Positions 10,514 through 18,878 of a stretch of DNA of 64,000 bases are shown here, one piece after another (position 1 is the stretch's first letter; each line of letters starts with the position of its first letter). The notes beneath the pieces are model-generated. The model ran no database searches and was not told the DNA's origin. It was given only the letters and a program-made list of their open reading frames with translations. The translations under genes were made by a program, and so were the position numbers. This DNA comes from Asaia astilbis JCM 15831 (lineage in GTDB: Bacteria > Pseudomonadota > Alphaproteobacteria > Acetobacterales > Acetobacteraceae), in NCBI RefSeq assembly GCF_000613845.1, contig NZ_BAJT01000010.1:1-64000 (forward strand), read 5' to 3'.

Positions 10514-11748
10514 ATGGCAAATGGATTTCGCGTCGTCATCATCGGCGGCGGCGTCGCCGGGATGGAAACGGCGATGACGCTCGGCCGTGGGCGCCATCGT
10601 AACATCGAAACCACCCTGATCGATAAAGGTGCCGTGCATTACTGGAAGCCTATGCTGCATGAATTTGCGGCTGGGACGGGTGAAGAATCGCGCGATTGTA
10701 CTACCTTCGTTGAAGCCAGCCGGCGTTTCGGTTTTCGTTTCATCCAGAGCTCCCTGACCAGCGTCGATCGCGAGAAGCATGAGCTGCGCCTCGCGAATGA
10801 CGAGATCGTCCCCTATGATTTGCTGGTTGTGTCGCTTGGTTCGAGATCAAACGATTTCGGCATCTCAGGCGTGATGGCGAATTGCACTTTCATCGACTCG
10901 CTTCCCGATGCCAGCGCTTTCCATGAAAATTTTCGAAAGGCCTTCAAGGCAGCGGCGGCTGACAACCGCACACTGGAAGTGGGCGTGGTCGGCGGCGGGG
11001 CGACCGGCACGCAGCTTGTCGCAGAACTCTGCAGCGCAATCGATCAGACTCCCGGCTATGGCAAGGAAGCCCGGCGCAACATCCTGCGCCTCTCCCTGAT
11101 CGAGACCGGGCCGCGCATTCTTCCGGCTTTTCCCGAGCGCGTCTCGACCGATGCCCGCAAGCAACTCGAAGCGCTGGGCGTCAGTGTCCTGACAGAAGCC
11201 ATGGTCACTTCGGTCGACGAGAAGGTTTTCACCTCAGGGATGGGCGCCTTATCCCCGCAGAACTGCGAGTCTGGGCCGCAGGCGTACGCGCCAGTGCCGC
11301 CACCGAGCTTTTCGAAGGGCTTGAAATCGCTCGCGGTGGTCAGATCGTGGTCAATCACCACATGCAGTCGAGCGTCGACACTTCGATCTACGCGCTGGGC
11401 GATTGTGCTCGAATCAACGATGCTCCGCTCGCTGCAACGGCGCAGGTTGCCCGTCAGCAGGGTATTTATCTGGGCAAGGCTATTCCGGCGATCGCTCAGG
11501 GCCGCGAGCCCTCGACATTTGTTTACCGCGACCGTGGTGCCGTTGTGTCGCTGGGCGACTATAATGGCTGGGGTATGGTCGGTTCATCGACGAGCTTCGG
11601 TGGCGGCTTTCTGCGTGGACTGGCTCCAAGATGGCTGCATGATCTGATCTTCCGTCAGCATCAGATGGGCGTCATGGGTGTGGCTCGCGGAACGGCTGCT
11701 TTTCTGAAAGCCCATCTTTTCCCGACCCGCCCTCGTCTGGACAAATAA
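10514..11748 (+). CDS. ndh: Type II NADH dehydrogenase (NDH-2) (frame broken once)
   Basis: This is a non-proton-pumping NADH:quinone oxidoreductase at the inner face of the cytoplasmic membrane. It has an N-terminal FAD-binding Rossmann motif (VVIIGGGVAGMETAMTLG) and a second dinucleotide site for NADH (VGVVGGGATGTQLVAEL). The frame breaks near 11239 in a G-run (one G missing) and resumes as LRVWAAGVRAS, the FAD-contact motif IYALGDCARIND and a C-terminal amphipathic segment. Corrected length is about 411 residues. Acetic acid bacteria rely heavily on NDH-2. The start ATG has a GGGGAA site upstream. It ends 26 bases before the dioxygenase gene. Confidence 0.92.
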
Positions 11749-11774
11749 CCCTCGATCAGCGGTAGCCTCCCACC

Positions 11775-12533
11775 ATGCCCTTGCAGTACTCGCACTCGCT
11801 TTCCCCGACCGAATCGGCTCGGTTCGACGACATGGTCGCAGCACTTCAGGAGAAAGGGTTTGCGTTCGAGCGCAGCAAGGACATGCGGTCCTTTCTCGAA
11901 GCCTTCGGGTTTCAGGACTGGGAGAGCTTCGCCGAGAGCTGGAACAGGCTCGGTCTCGACCGCTACATGGCTGATGGCGGCCGTTACCGGAAACGGCGCT
12001 ACGCAACCTATGCCCTGACCGGCGGACGGATAGAGCGCAAGCGCCACCAGCCGCATTACCAGAGCCGCGACTACAATCTCCTCAATGGCGGAATCGAACG
12101 CTGGTTCGGACCTGTAGAAGACGCAATCGCGACGCATCCCGTCATGCTGTCGATCCTCAATGCCGTGCATCTTCTGGCGCTGCGTATGACGCCCGCCTCG
12201 ACGCAACCCGATAGCTGGCACGCAGAGGTTCATCAGTTTCGAATCGAAGCCCAAGCGGGCGCGAAGGGGAAGCCAACCCCTGAAGGCATGCATCGCGATG
12301 GAGTCGACTGGGTTTTGGTTCTGATGATCAATCGGGAGAACGTCGCATCGGGCGTGACCTCGATACATAATGATCAGCGCGAGGAAATCGGGTCATTCAC
12401 ACTCGAGACCCCTCTCGACGCAGCCCTTGTTGACGATCATCGTGTCTATCACGGCGTAACAGCGGTTGAGCCTATCGATCCGGAAAGACCGGCTCATCGC
12501 GATGTTCTGGTCGTGACATTGCGACACGCATGA
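11775..12533 (+). CDS. 2-oxoglutarate/Fe(II)-dependent dioxygenase, IDO/BsmA-like family
   Basis: The 252-residue protein resembles the 2OG-Fe dioxygenase family that includes bacterial L-isoleucine 4-hydroxylase (PF10014-type). The metal ligands can be read as HRDGVDW (His-x-Asp) at about residue 175 and the distal His in HRVYHGVTAV near residue 227. The Arg in HRDVLVVTLR is a candidate 2-oxoglutarate anchor. The N-terminal half has the family's FGFQDWESFAESWNRLGLDRYMADGGRYRKRRYA, rich in Tyr and Arg. It is soluble with no signal peptide. It follows ndh by 26 bases and may share its transcript. The substrate is unknown; a free amino acid is the family expectation. The family call is firm, the reaction is inferred. 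Confidence 0.82.
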   Translation: MPLQYSHSLSPTESARFDDMVAALQEKGFAFERSKDMRSFLEAFGFQDWESFAESWNRLGLDRYMADGGRYRKRRYATYALTGGRIERKRHQPHYQSRDYNLLNGGIERWFGPVEDAIATHPVMLSILNAVHLLALRMTPASTQPDSWHAEVHQFRIEAQAGAKGKPTPEGMHRDGVDWVLVLMINRENVASGVTSIHNDQREEIGSFTLETPLDAALVDDHRVYHGVTAVEPIDPERPAHRDVLVVTLRHA

Positions 12534-12588
12534 GAGAATAGAGGAAAGTTACCCCGCCGAATCGGTTTAGAGAGCGAGTACAATTTCA

Positions 12589-13140
12589 ATGCGTTGTCGT
12601 TTTGCGTCTGTCGGACTTGCCCTTCTCACGCTCACCGCATCTTCCGGCTTCGCCCGAACGCATCACTCTTCCGGCAAGGCGGCCTCTGCCTCGGCGGCAA
12701 AACCTGTCGTGATGAGCGCCCAACCCGGGACCATTCTCGATCAGGTCGCGCGTCAGGTGAATGAAACCGATCTGGCAGAAGCAGCCAAACATCATGACAC
12801 CCCTGTGGTGCTCGTTGCCTCGGCGCCGCTCTCGTCCAACCGCAACGATATGGCGCTTTTCGTACAGCTGCAATCGGCCCGGCTCTGCGGGTCGGCAGGC
12901 TGCTCGACTTCGGTCTATCTCCGACATAACGGTGGCTGGAAACTGGTCCTGGACTCAGTAAGCGGCGCCATTTCGGTTCTTCCGGCCCGCCATAATGGCA
13001 TGCACGATCTGCTGATCGACAAAAGCGATCGCTGGCGCTGGAATGGCTCGAGCTATCAGGACAGTGCTTTGACGCCCGCAGCGCCGGCTCCACAGAAGAA
13101 AACTCCGGACGAGCCGAAGAAAAACCTTCTGCACGGCTGA
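12589..13140 (+). CDS. Small secreted protein of unknown function
   Basis: I do not recognise this 183-residue protein. It has a clear signal peptide (MRCRFASVGLALLTLTASSGFA) and a His/Ser/Ala-rich linker. A compact domain of about 100 residues contains two cysteines close together (ARLCGSAGCSTSVYLR) and a beta-rich repeat-like part (HNGGWKLVLDSVSGAISVLPARHNGMHDLLIDKSDRWRWNG). The tail is Pro/Lys-rich. The form resembles periplasmic proteins measuring or binding a ligand, but no function can be assigned. It follows the dioxygenase by 55 bases and precedes a tRNA on the other strand. Confidence 0.75.
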   Translation: MRCRFASVGLALLTLTASSGFARTHHSSGKAASASAAKPVVMSAQPGTILDQVARQVNETDLAEAAKHHDTPVVLVASAPLSSNRNDMALFVQLQSARLCGSAGCSTSVYLRHNGGWKLVLDSVSGAISVLPARHNGMHDLLIDKSDRWRWNGSSYQDSALTPAAPAPQKKTPDEPKKNLLHG

Positions 13141-13162
13141 AATCTCATCGAATTGTCCGGAT

Positions 13163-13236
13163 TGGAGCGGGTGAAGGGAATCGAACCCTCGTATGCAGCT
13201 TGGGAAGCTGCCGTTCTACCATTGAACTACACCCGC
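13163..13236 (-). tRNA. tRNA-Gly (anticodon CCC)
   Basis: The minus strand folds as a full cloverleaf. The acceptor GCGGGTG pairs with CACCCGC, the D arm is GTTC/GAAC, and the anticodon stem GCAGC/GCTGC encloses loop TTCCCAA (anticodon CCC). The T arm GAGGG/CCCTT encloses TTCGATT. The 3' CCA is encoded (13163-13165). It reads GGG codons. It lies between the secreted-protein gene and the metZ leader. Confidence 0.96.
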
Positions 13237-13352
13237 GCGGCGCATTCTCTAGCTTAACTCTCGTTGCGATGCAATCAGCTTGCCTTGGTTGACGAGGCAG
13301 TCCGGCTTTGCGCATAATTCATTTCGATATCACGGACTAAATGTCGAAGATG

Positions 13353-13412
13353 TCCCTCGCGATTTGGAAGGCCGGATTGCGGCGAGGTTAAATAAAAGCG
13401 CTAAAGAGGCCC
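13353..13412 (+). promoter_or_regulatory. SAM-II type riboswitch upstream of metZ
   Basis: The aptamer layout matches SAM-II. P1 pairs CCTCGC (13355-13360) with GCGAGG (13382-13387). Loop 1 starts GATTTGG and contains GGCC, with TTGC just before the 3' strand of P1. An A-rich TTAAATAAAAG linker then leads to the conserved GCTAAAGAGGCC, whose GGCC can form the pseudoknot with loop 1. SAM-II switches bind S-adenosylmethionine and repress methionine genes in alphaproteobacteria, and here the next gene is metZ. Recognition is by pattern; a covariance search would confirm it. Confidence 0.85.
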
Positions 13413-13437
13413 GGGATCGCCCCGATCCCAGGTTTTC
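13413..13437 (+). terminator. Hairpin just after the SAM-II aptamer, possible expression platform
   Basis: A perfect hairpin pairs GGGATCG (13413-13419) with CGATCCC (13423-13429) over a three-base CCC loop, followed by AGG and a short T4 run. It begins directly after the pseudoknot strand, so it could be a SAM-controlled terminator. The T-run is short, so translational control of the metZ start at 13490 remains possible. Confidence 0.55.
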
Positions 13438-13489
13438 CACGGCCAGAATCGCACCCCTTCTCGACGGTGCATTTTGGAGTCCCTCTCCC

Positions 13490-14677
13490 ATGACAGAGCA
13501 TTCTTACGGTCCCTCAACACGCCTGCTTCATCAGGATGTGAGCCGTACCGAGCACGGCGAAACCAGCGAGGCGATCTTCCTGACCTCGGGTTTTGTCTAT
13601 GACAGCGCCGAGCAGGCAGCCGCCACCTTTACGGGTGACGTCACTCATTATCAGTATTCCCGTTTCGGCAACCCGACGACAGATGCCCTGCAGTCGCGTC
13701 TAGCTCAGCTCGAAGGCGCAGAAGCCTGCATCGTTACGGCGAGTGGAATGGGTGCCGTTTCTTCGGCTCTGCTTTCCCATCTTAAGCAGGGAGATCGAGT
13801 CGTCGCCTCGCGTGCGCTTTTCGGCTCGTGCTACTGGATCGTGACGACCCTTTTGCCGAAATACGGCATCGAGACCGTCCTCGTCGATGGCGATGACTGG
13901 GCCGGATGGGAGAAAGCACTCTCCGTCCCGACCGGAGCTGTACTGATCGAGAGCCCGTCAAATCCGATGCTCGACATCCTCGACATCGAACGCATCGCAA
14001 CCTTGGCCCATAAAGCGGGCGCCTTGCTGATGGTCGATAACGTGTTTGCCTCGCCGGTAGGGCAGCAGCCCCTCACTCTCGGGGCAGACGTCGTGATTTA
14101 TTCCTGCACAAAGCATATCGACGGGCAGGGTCGCGTACTCGGCGGCGCCGTTCTCGGACGGAAACAGTGGGTTGAAGAGGTTCTTCAGCCCTTCACCCGC
14201 AATACCGGTAATGCCTTGTCGCCCTTCAATGCCTGGGTTCTTCTCAAGGGTCTCGAAACCCTGCCGCTTCGCGTAAACGCCATGGCGGCCAATGCCAGTG
14301 CAGTGGCAAATTTTCTTGAAAAGGCTTCCGGGATCGCTCGCGTCAATTATCCGGGCTTGACCTCACATCCGCAGCGCGCACTCGTCGAAAAACAGATGAG
14401 CAATGGCGGATCTCTCGTGGCATTTGAGGTGGAAGGCGGCAAAGAGGCGGCCTTCCGCTTTCTGAACGCGTTCAAGCTGATCGCCATTTCGAATAATCTC
14501 GGCGACGCCCGCTCTCTCGCCACGCACCCTGCGACAACGACACATTCCAAGATCGATGTCGCCGAACGCGCTCACCTCGGCATCACAGATGGCGTCATCC
14601 GTCTTTCGGTCGGCCTCGAAGACAGTCAGGATCTGATCGCTGATTTGCAACAAGGTCTTACAGCGCTGAAAGCCTGA
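13490..14677 (+). CDS. metZ: MetZ, O-succinylhomoserine sulfhydrylase
   Basis: MetZ is a PLP enzyme of the Cys/Met metabolism family making homocysteine from O-succinylhomoserine and sulfide. The PLP lysine lies in YSCTKHIDGQGRVLGG, with upstream family motifs HYQYSRFGNPTTDALQSRLAQLEGAE and ASGMGAVSSALL and the C-terminal AISNNLGDARSLATHPATTTH. The chosen start MTEHSYGP at 13490 gives 395 residues, typical for MetZ. The frame is open back to 13280, but that would cover the riboswitch. GGAG lies ten bases upstream of the ATG. Expression is very likely repressed by SAM through the leader. Confidence 0.93.
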   Translation: MTEHSYGPSTRLLHQDVSRTEHGETSEAIFLTSGFVYDSAEQAAATFTGDVTHYQYSRFGNPTTDALQSRLAQLEGAEACIVTASGMGAVSSALLSHLKQGDRVVASRALFGSCYWIVTTLLPKYGIETVLVDGDDWAGWEKALSVPTGAVLIESPSNPMLDILDIERIATLAHKAGALLMVDNVFASPVGQQPLTLGADVVIYSCTKHIDGQGRVLGGAVLGRKQWVEEVLQPFTRNTGNALSPFNAWVLLKGLETLPLRVNAMAANASAVANFLEKASGIARVNYPGLTSHPQRALVEKQMSNGGSLVAFEVEGGKEAAFRFLNAFKLIAISNNLGDARSLATHPATTTHSKIDVAERAHLGITDGVIRLSVGLEDSQDLIADLQQGLTALKA

Positions 14678-14713
14678 TTGCTTTTCGCTACATCCTGAGC
14701 TTACAAGGCGGGC

Positions 14714-15187
14714 ATGCCTCAAAAGCCCGCCCCTCCCCGCCTGATTGCGGACCCGGAATCGAGTCTCGCCGAAGCCATGGAAGCTGCGCCTCGCTTCGAG
14801 GCTGTGACAAACGATATCACCGTCTCAGTGCGCACTTTCTGGCTTGAGGACCAGTCCCAACCTGAAGAGCATCACTTCACCTGGGCGTATCATATCAGGA
14901 TCGAAAACGGCGGCAGCGAGACCGTTCAGCTCCTGAGCCGTTCCTGGGAGATGACGGACGGCCGCGGGAAAACAGATCATATTCATGGTGAAGGTGTTGT
15001 GGGCGAGCAACCTGTCATCGTCGCAAGCGACGTGTTCGAATACACGTCTGGCGCTGCGCTCCCTACACCTTGCGGCTTTATGCGCGGCCTATTTCACATG
15101 ATCGTCCCGGCCACTTCGGAGCGTTTCGAAGTCACCATCCCCGCATTCAGCCTGGATAGTCCTCATCGTCTCGGTCTTGTACACTGA
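14714..15187 (+). CDS. apaG: ApaG domain protein (Co2+/Mg2+ efflux-associated)
   Basis: The 157-residue protein carries a complete ApaG domain, an immunoglobulin-like fold. After an unusual 35-residue N-terminal lead, the domain runs from AVTNDITVSVRTFWLEDQSQPEE through FTWAYHIRIENGG, SRSWEMTDGRG and GEGVVGEQPVI to the Cys-containing CGFMRGLFHMIVP. ApaG in enterobacteria is linked to cobalt/magnesium resistance; its biochemical role is unclear. It follows metZ by 36 bases on the same strand. Its last 41 bases overlap the end of the opposite-strand diguanylate cyclase gene. Confidence 0.9.
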   Translation: MPQKPAPPRLIADPESSLAEAMEAAPRFEAVTNDITVSVRTFWLEDQSQPEEHHFTWAYHIRIENGGSETVQLLSRSWEMTDGRGKTDHIHGEGVVGEQPVIVASDVFEYTSGAALPTPCGFMRGLFHMIVPATSERFEVTIPAFSLDSPHRLGLVH

Positions 15188-18155
15188 CAACAATCCGGCC
15201 GCGTCCCTCAATTTTGGCCTTATAAAGCGCCTGATCTGCGCGCTCTAACGTATCCGCCCAGATCTCTTCCGGGCTCGTGCGCGCGATACCAGCGCTGCAT
15301 CCGATAGAAAGCGCACCGACTTTCGTCTCGAACGGAACGTCACTCAAGGCTGCCAGAAGTCTCGCAATACGGTCCCTGGCGTCTGCGAATTCACCTTGTA
15401 CGACAATCAGGAACTCCTCGCCGCCGTGACGACCGATGATTTCCTCCGGACGCTTCGTTCTCAGCAATCGCTCACCAATTCCCGCCAGAATTTCATCGCC
15501 TATTCCATGACCGAAAGTGTCATTGATCGACTTGAAATGATCGACGTCGAAAAGAGCCATTGTGGCTGATCGAGGCCCCCCGTCGTAATCGGAGCGCGCC
15601 AGTTTCTCGAGAAGCCGAGAAACGCTCGCCTCTGCAGTACGGCGGTTCATGAGTTTGGTCAGACCGTCCTGGCGCGCCTGCAGCTCCAACGCGCTCTGTG
15701 CCGCGCGCATTTCCTGCGTCCTTTCATCGACCAGCGCTTCAAGTCGTTTCTGCCTTTTGAGAAGATAGCGGTAACGCAACTTATTGAGAGAATAGGGCAG
15801 CGCGATCACAGATACGGTGTAGCCAAGAATTAATGGCCAAGTCGCCCACCAAGGCCGTTGCATCCTGATTTCAAGGACAATCGGGTCCGAAACGATGTTC
15901 CGATTATCATTGATAGCCTGAACGACGAGACGTGAATGCCCTGGCTGTACAAAGTTATAGCGGATCTCCCCGGTCGTCGTTGTAATCCAGTTTTCGTCGG
16001 TACCTTCAAGGCGGTAACGGAAATACGTCGTCGTTGCCAACGCCGTGTTCAAGGTTCCCAAAGTAACCATCAAAGGGTCGCGACTATATGGCACGGCCTT
16101 CTCCGGGAGCAGATGCTCCCCAAGCATCACCTTGACAAAAACCGGTCTCAAGTCCTGCTTCTCAAAAAAACGCTCTGGATGCAGCAAATGCGAAACGCCT
16201 CGCAGAGTAGATATCCAGATCGATCCATCCTGATCGCCCGTCAAACCCTGCTGATTGATATTAGTCGAAATCAGCCCATCAGCTTTATCGACCCTGATCC
16301 ATTGCTTGCCGTCAAAGCCAGCCACTCCGTTTTCGGTGCCTGCCCAGAGACGATGTCCCGTGTCCGACAGAAGACTGAAAACAAGTTGAGACCCGACAAG
16401 AGACGGATCGATCTGCTCGATCTTTACCACACGATCACCATCGAGATGGAGATGGAGAAGGCCAGTGCGTGCTAGAATGCCTCCAATCCAAAGATCATCA
16501 TGTGAGGTAAAAGCCATAGTGAGGGGCGTGAATCGGCGACCATTCAGCCAATGTTTGATGACTAGTGAGAAACGGCCATCAGAAGTCGCGTGATAGAGTG
16601 CATTCCCGATAATCGCCCAAGGTGTCTTCCCTCCTCTGAGGGTCACGGCGTCAGCCTGAGCTTGTAAAATTCCGCCATCTATTCCGTAGACTGGCCTGAG
16701 CTCTTTTGGTCGCTCACTGGAGAGGCTGAACAGACCGTCATCCGATGCAATCCATAACTTCCCATCTTGGGCAGAGAACGCGAGGCCGGTTACCCGTCTT
16801 AATGGTAGCGACCTGTCGCAACGGGCCGAGTTTTTGACGAGAGAGCAATGCTGCAGCACAGAATCATTTGCGGGAGACCAGAAGCCCGCCCCCCCATCAC
16901 TCTCACCGAAGAAATAATCACCCGACCGGAGCCTCCCGCTCAATTCATGGCGGTGTAGAGAGTATATCCCCTGTCCCGTAAACAGGACCTGTGAGTTTCT
17001 TCTAGGCAATACAGACCAGACTGCCAGGATATTTTGGGGCTCAAGATTTTCGACCTCCCCCCATCCTATGAATTTGTCAAGCTCAACCGCATCCTGCTCA
17101 GTCCAGAGCTGCCTATCCTTGTCAACGAAAGCGAAGAAAATTTCCTGCTCACGACTAAAGTCGTGGTTAAGAAAGGACCAATATTTTCCATTAAAGGAAC
17201 GCAGCCATTCTCCGTCAACAAACGCCTTTGTCTCCGCAGCACCAACCGCAGATGGAGGACGTTTTCGAAGCATCGCAGGGGCGAAAGGCCAGTCGATCAG
17301 CGCTTCAGAAAAAGCACCATCGCTATTTGGTGAGATTAAAGTATTTCCACGAAGGAAATACAAATTACCTCGTGCACGGACTGTATCAAAACCGTTAGAA
17401 AGTGTTGATCGTGGGGCAGAATAAACTGTTACGCCAAACACGTCTTTCAAGGTTATCGAACCAGCCTCAGCAATAACCGTTTTTTTACTAAGCTGGTAAA
17501 TCCGCGCGTTCGCGCTATGAGGTACGATATTCTCGTCACAAGAAAACGAAGACGCTCGCGTGAAACGACATTTATGCAGCCCAAATTGGTCCTGCGCGAA
17601 AATCTCATCTCCCTGAAAAAAGATATCCTCGATTCGTCCTATGTGTTCTGAATGCACAGCGCGAAACGTCAATGCTTGCGGCGAAAGGCGGGCTGAGGTC
17701 GGCAAGCTCGCTATCGTCAAGCCTGTCTCCTGAAGGAGCAATAACCTCCCATCCGGAAGCGGACGCATGACGGAGTAGCGGCTCGAACGATCAGGAAAAT
17801 TTCCCGTGTCGAACCGATAAAATCTCTTCCCAGAGTAGAAGTACACCCCTTTCATTGTCAGAACGTAGATATAACCCTGACTATCTTGGGCCATACTGTA
17901 AATGTAGGAGTTATCTATACCATTTTGTTGGGAAAATCTCTGCATACCAAGAGAAAGATCGTCCGCTATCGCTTGGTGGGAAAAAAGGAGACCCATAGCT
18001 TTCAAGCCAAGACCTGACAGGCGCCTTATGCTGCTGAGCGCACAAGCGAAAGCGGCCATCACCCTCGTGGTGATGACCCCCTCGAAATCGTTAACAACAG
18101 GATTGGCCTTCAGCGTCTGGTCCTTTGTGACTGGACGTCTCTCGCCCAAAATCAT
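15147..18155 (-). CDS. Periplasmic beta-propeller sensor diguanylate cyclase (GGDEF)
   Basis: This 1002-residue membrane protein combines a large periplasmic sensor with a cytoplasmic c-di-GMP synthase. After an N-terminal export signal, the region to about residue 690 has repeated propeller blades (IYSMAQDSQGYIYVLTMKGVY; GKLWIASDDGLFSLS; GHRLWAGTENGVAGFDG; GSIWISTLRGVSHLL). A Y_Y_Y-like domain follows (YFRYRLEGTDENWITT), then one membrane helix (WWATWPLILGYTVSVIALPYS), a coiled coil and a GGDEF domain. The active site reads GRHGGEEF, so it is probably catalytic. The inhibitory site is RPEE rather than RxxD. Composition is more AT-rich than its neighbours, and a small secreted peptide gene lies 51 bases upstream. 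Confidence 0.9.
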   Translation of the reverse strand: MILGERRPVTKDQTLKANPVVNDFEGVITTRVMAAFACALSSIRRLSGLGLKAMGLLFSHQAIADDLSLGMQRFSQQNGIDNSYIYSMAQDSQGYIYVLTMKGVYFYSGKRFYRFDTGNFPDRSSRYSVMRPLPDGRLLLLQETGLTIASLPTSARLSPQALTFRAVHSEHIGRIEDIFFQGDEIFAQDQFGLHKCRFTRASSFSCDENIVPHSANARIYQLSKKTVIAEAGSITLKDVFGVTVYSAPRSTLSNGFDTVRARGNLYFLRGNTLISPNSDGAFSEALIDWPFAPAMLRKRPPSAVGAAETKAFVDGEWLRSFNGKYWSFLNHDFSREQEIFFAFVDKDRQLWTEQDAVELDKFIGWGEVENLEPQNILAVWSVLPRRNSQVLFTGQGIYSLHRHELSGRLRSGDYFFGESDGGAGFWSPANDSVLQHCSLVKNSARCDRSLPLRRVTGLAFSAQDGKLWIASDDGLFSLSSERPKELRPVYGIDGGILQAQADAVTLRGGKTPWAIIGNALYHATSDGRFSLVIKHWLNGRRFTPLTMAFTSHDDLWIGGILARTGLLHLHLDGDRVVKIEQIDPSLVGSQLVFSLLSDTGHRLWAGTENGVAGFDGKQWIRVDKADGLISTNINQQGLTGDQDGSIWISTLRGVSHLLHPERFFEKQDLRPVFVKVMLGEHLLPEKAVPYSRDPLMVTLGTLNTALATTTYFRYRLEGTDENWITTTTGEIRYNFVQPGHSRLVVQAINDNRNIVSDPIVLEIRMQRPWWATWPLILGYTVSVIALPYSLNKLRYRYLLKRQKRLEALVDERTQEMRAAQSALELQARQDGLTKLMNRRTAEASVSRLLEKLARSDYDGGPRSATMALFDVDHFKSINDTFGHGIGDEILAGIGERLLRTKRPEEIIGRHGGEEFLIVVQGEFADARDRIARLLAALSDVPFETKVGALSIGCSAGIARTSPEEIWADTLERADQALYKAKIEGRGRIVVSVQDRDDEDYPG

Positions 18156-18206
18156 TTTAACCTGCTTCTACCGCCAGGTCGTTAAAAAGTCGCGACTCCG
18201 TAGATA

Positions 18207-18416
18207 TTATCTCACGCAATTACCCTGAACGGTGCAGGGGTCGGATCCGGCGCTGCCATTGGGGGGACGTGGGCCCGCAAGCGCTATCTGAACCTGTGTG
18301 GAGTTGACACTCTGAAGCGACAAGGCGGACGCTGACGTCATCGAGGTAGAGACTGCGATCGTACCAATAAAAGAGAATACTGTAAGGACACGAAAAACAA
18401 ACGATGACTTTGACAC
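18207..18416 (-). CDS. Tiny secreted peptide, unknown function
   Basis: I do not recognise this 69-residue product. It has a convincing signal peptide (MSKSSFVFRVLTVFSFIGTI then an Ala/Ser/Thr region ending ASA). The mature peptide is about 38 residues, with PRPPNGSAGSDP and two cysteines near the end (DPCTVQGNCVR) that could form a disulfide. The start is GTG at 18416 with AAAGGA about ten bases upstream. It is the first gene before the propeller-GGDEF gene on the same strand. A role as ligand or regulator of that sensor is speculation. It could also be a spurious frame. Confidence 0.45.
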   Translation of the reverse strand: MSKSSFVFRVLTVFSFIGTIAVSTSMTSASALSLQSVNSTQVQIALAGPRPPNGSAGSDPCTVQGNCVR

Positions 18417-18878
18417 AGGATAATTTCCTTTAACTCTACAAGCTTTATTGCCTGAGAAGGAAATGCCTGAAACTTATTCGAAAGTCCTGCGTAGTTATTG
18501 CAAATCAGCATGTAAGAGATACACATAATTATTATGGTAAATATTTTTATAATAATAATTTTGATTTCATCAGTACTTTATTAGGATTTTATACGGTACG
18601 ATAGAGGTAGCCCGCGTGGGCTGCTCGTGTCTTTTGGATCGTCAATACACGTTACTGTGCTCAGTTAATGATAAATTAACCGTATACTCGCCGAGCCGCA
18701 CGCTTCATCGCTGAAGAACCCTGCACTCATACATAGGGCTGCGAACTCGTATTCTGATCACAACGAATTTGGTTTGAAATCACGTCGAATCTGCTAGAAG
18801 ATCACAGATGTCGTGGGATTTTTGCGTGATGCGAACAGATCGCGTGAACCCTGACTTTCTCGACTAAGGTTTTTTCAC
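18417..18878. other. AT-rich intergenic region with inverted repeat
   Basis: This 462-base gap between the leftward peptide/GGDEF genes and the rightward sugar transporter is strikingly AT-rich around 18500-18600. It contains an inverted repeat, AATTATTAT (18527-18535) and ATAATAATT (18552-18560), 16 bases apart, and a weak hairpin AGCCC/GGGCT at 18609-18622. It must hold promoters for both directions. No gene is supported; the short frame at 18338-18526 has no start site or similarity. Confidence 0.5.

Noticed and set aside
13280-13489. N-terminal extension of metZ
   Set aside because: The extra 70 residues have no MetZ similarity and would translate the SAM-II riboswitch.
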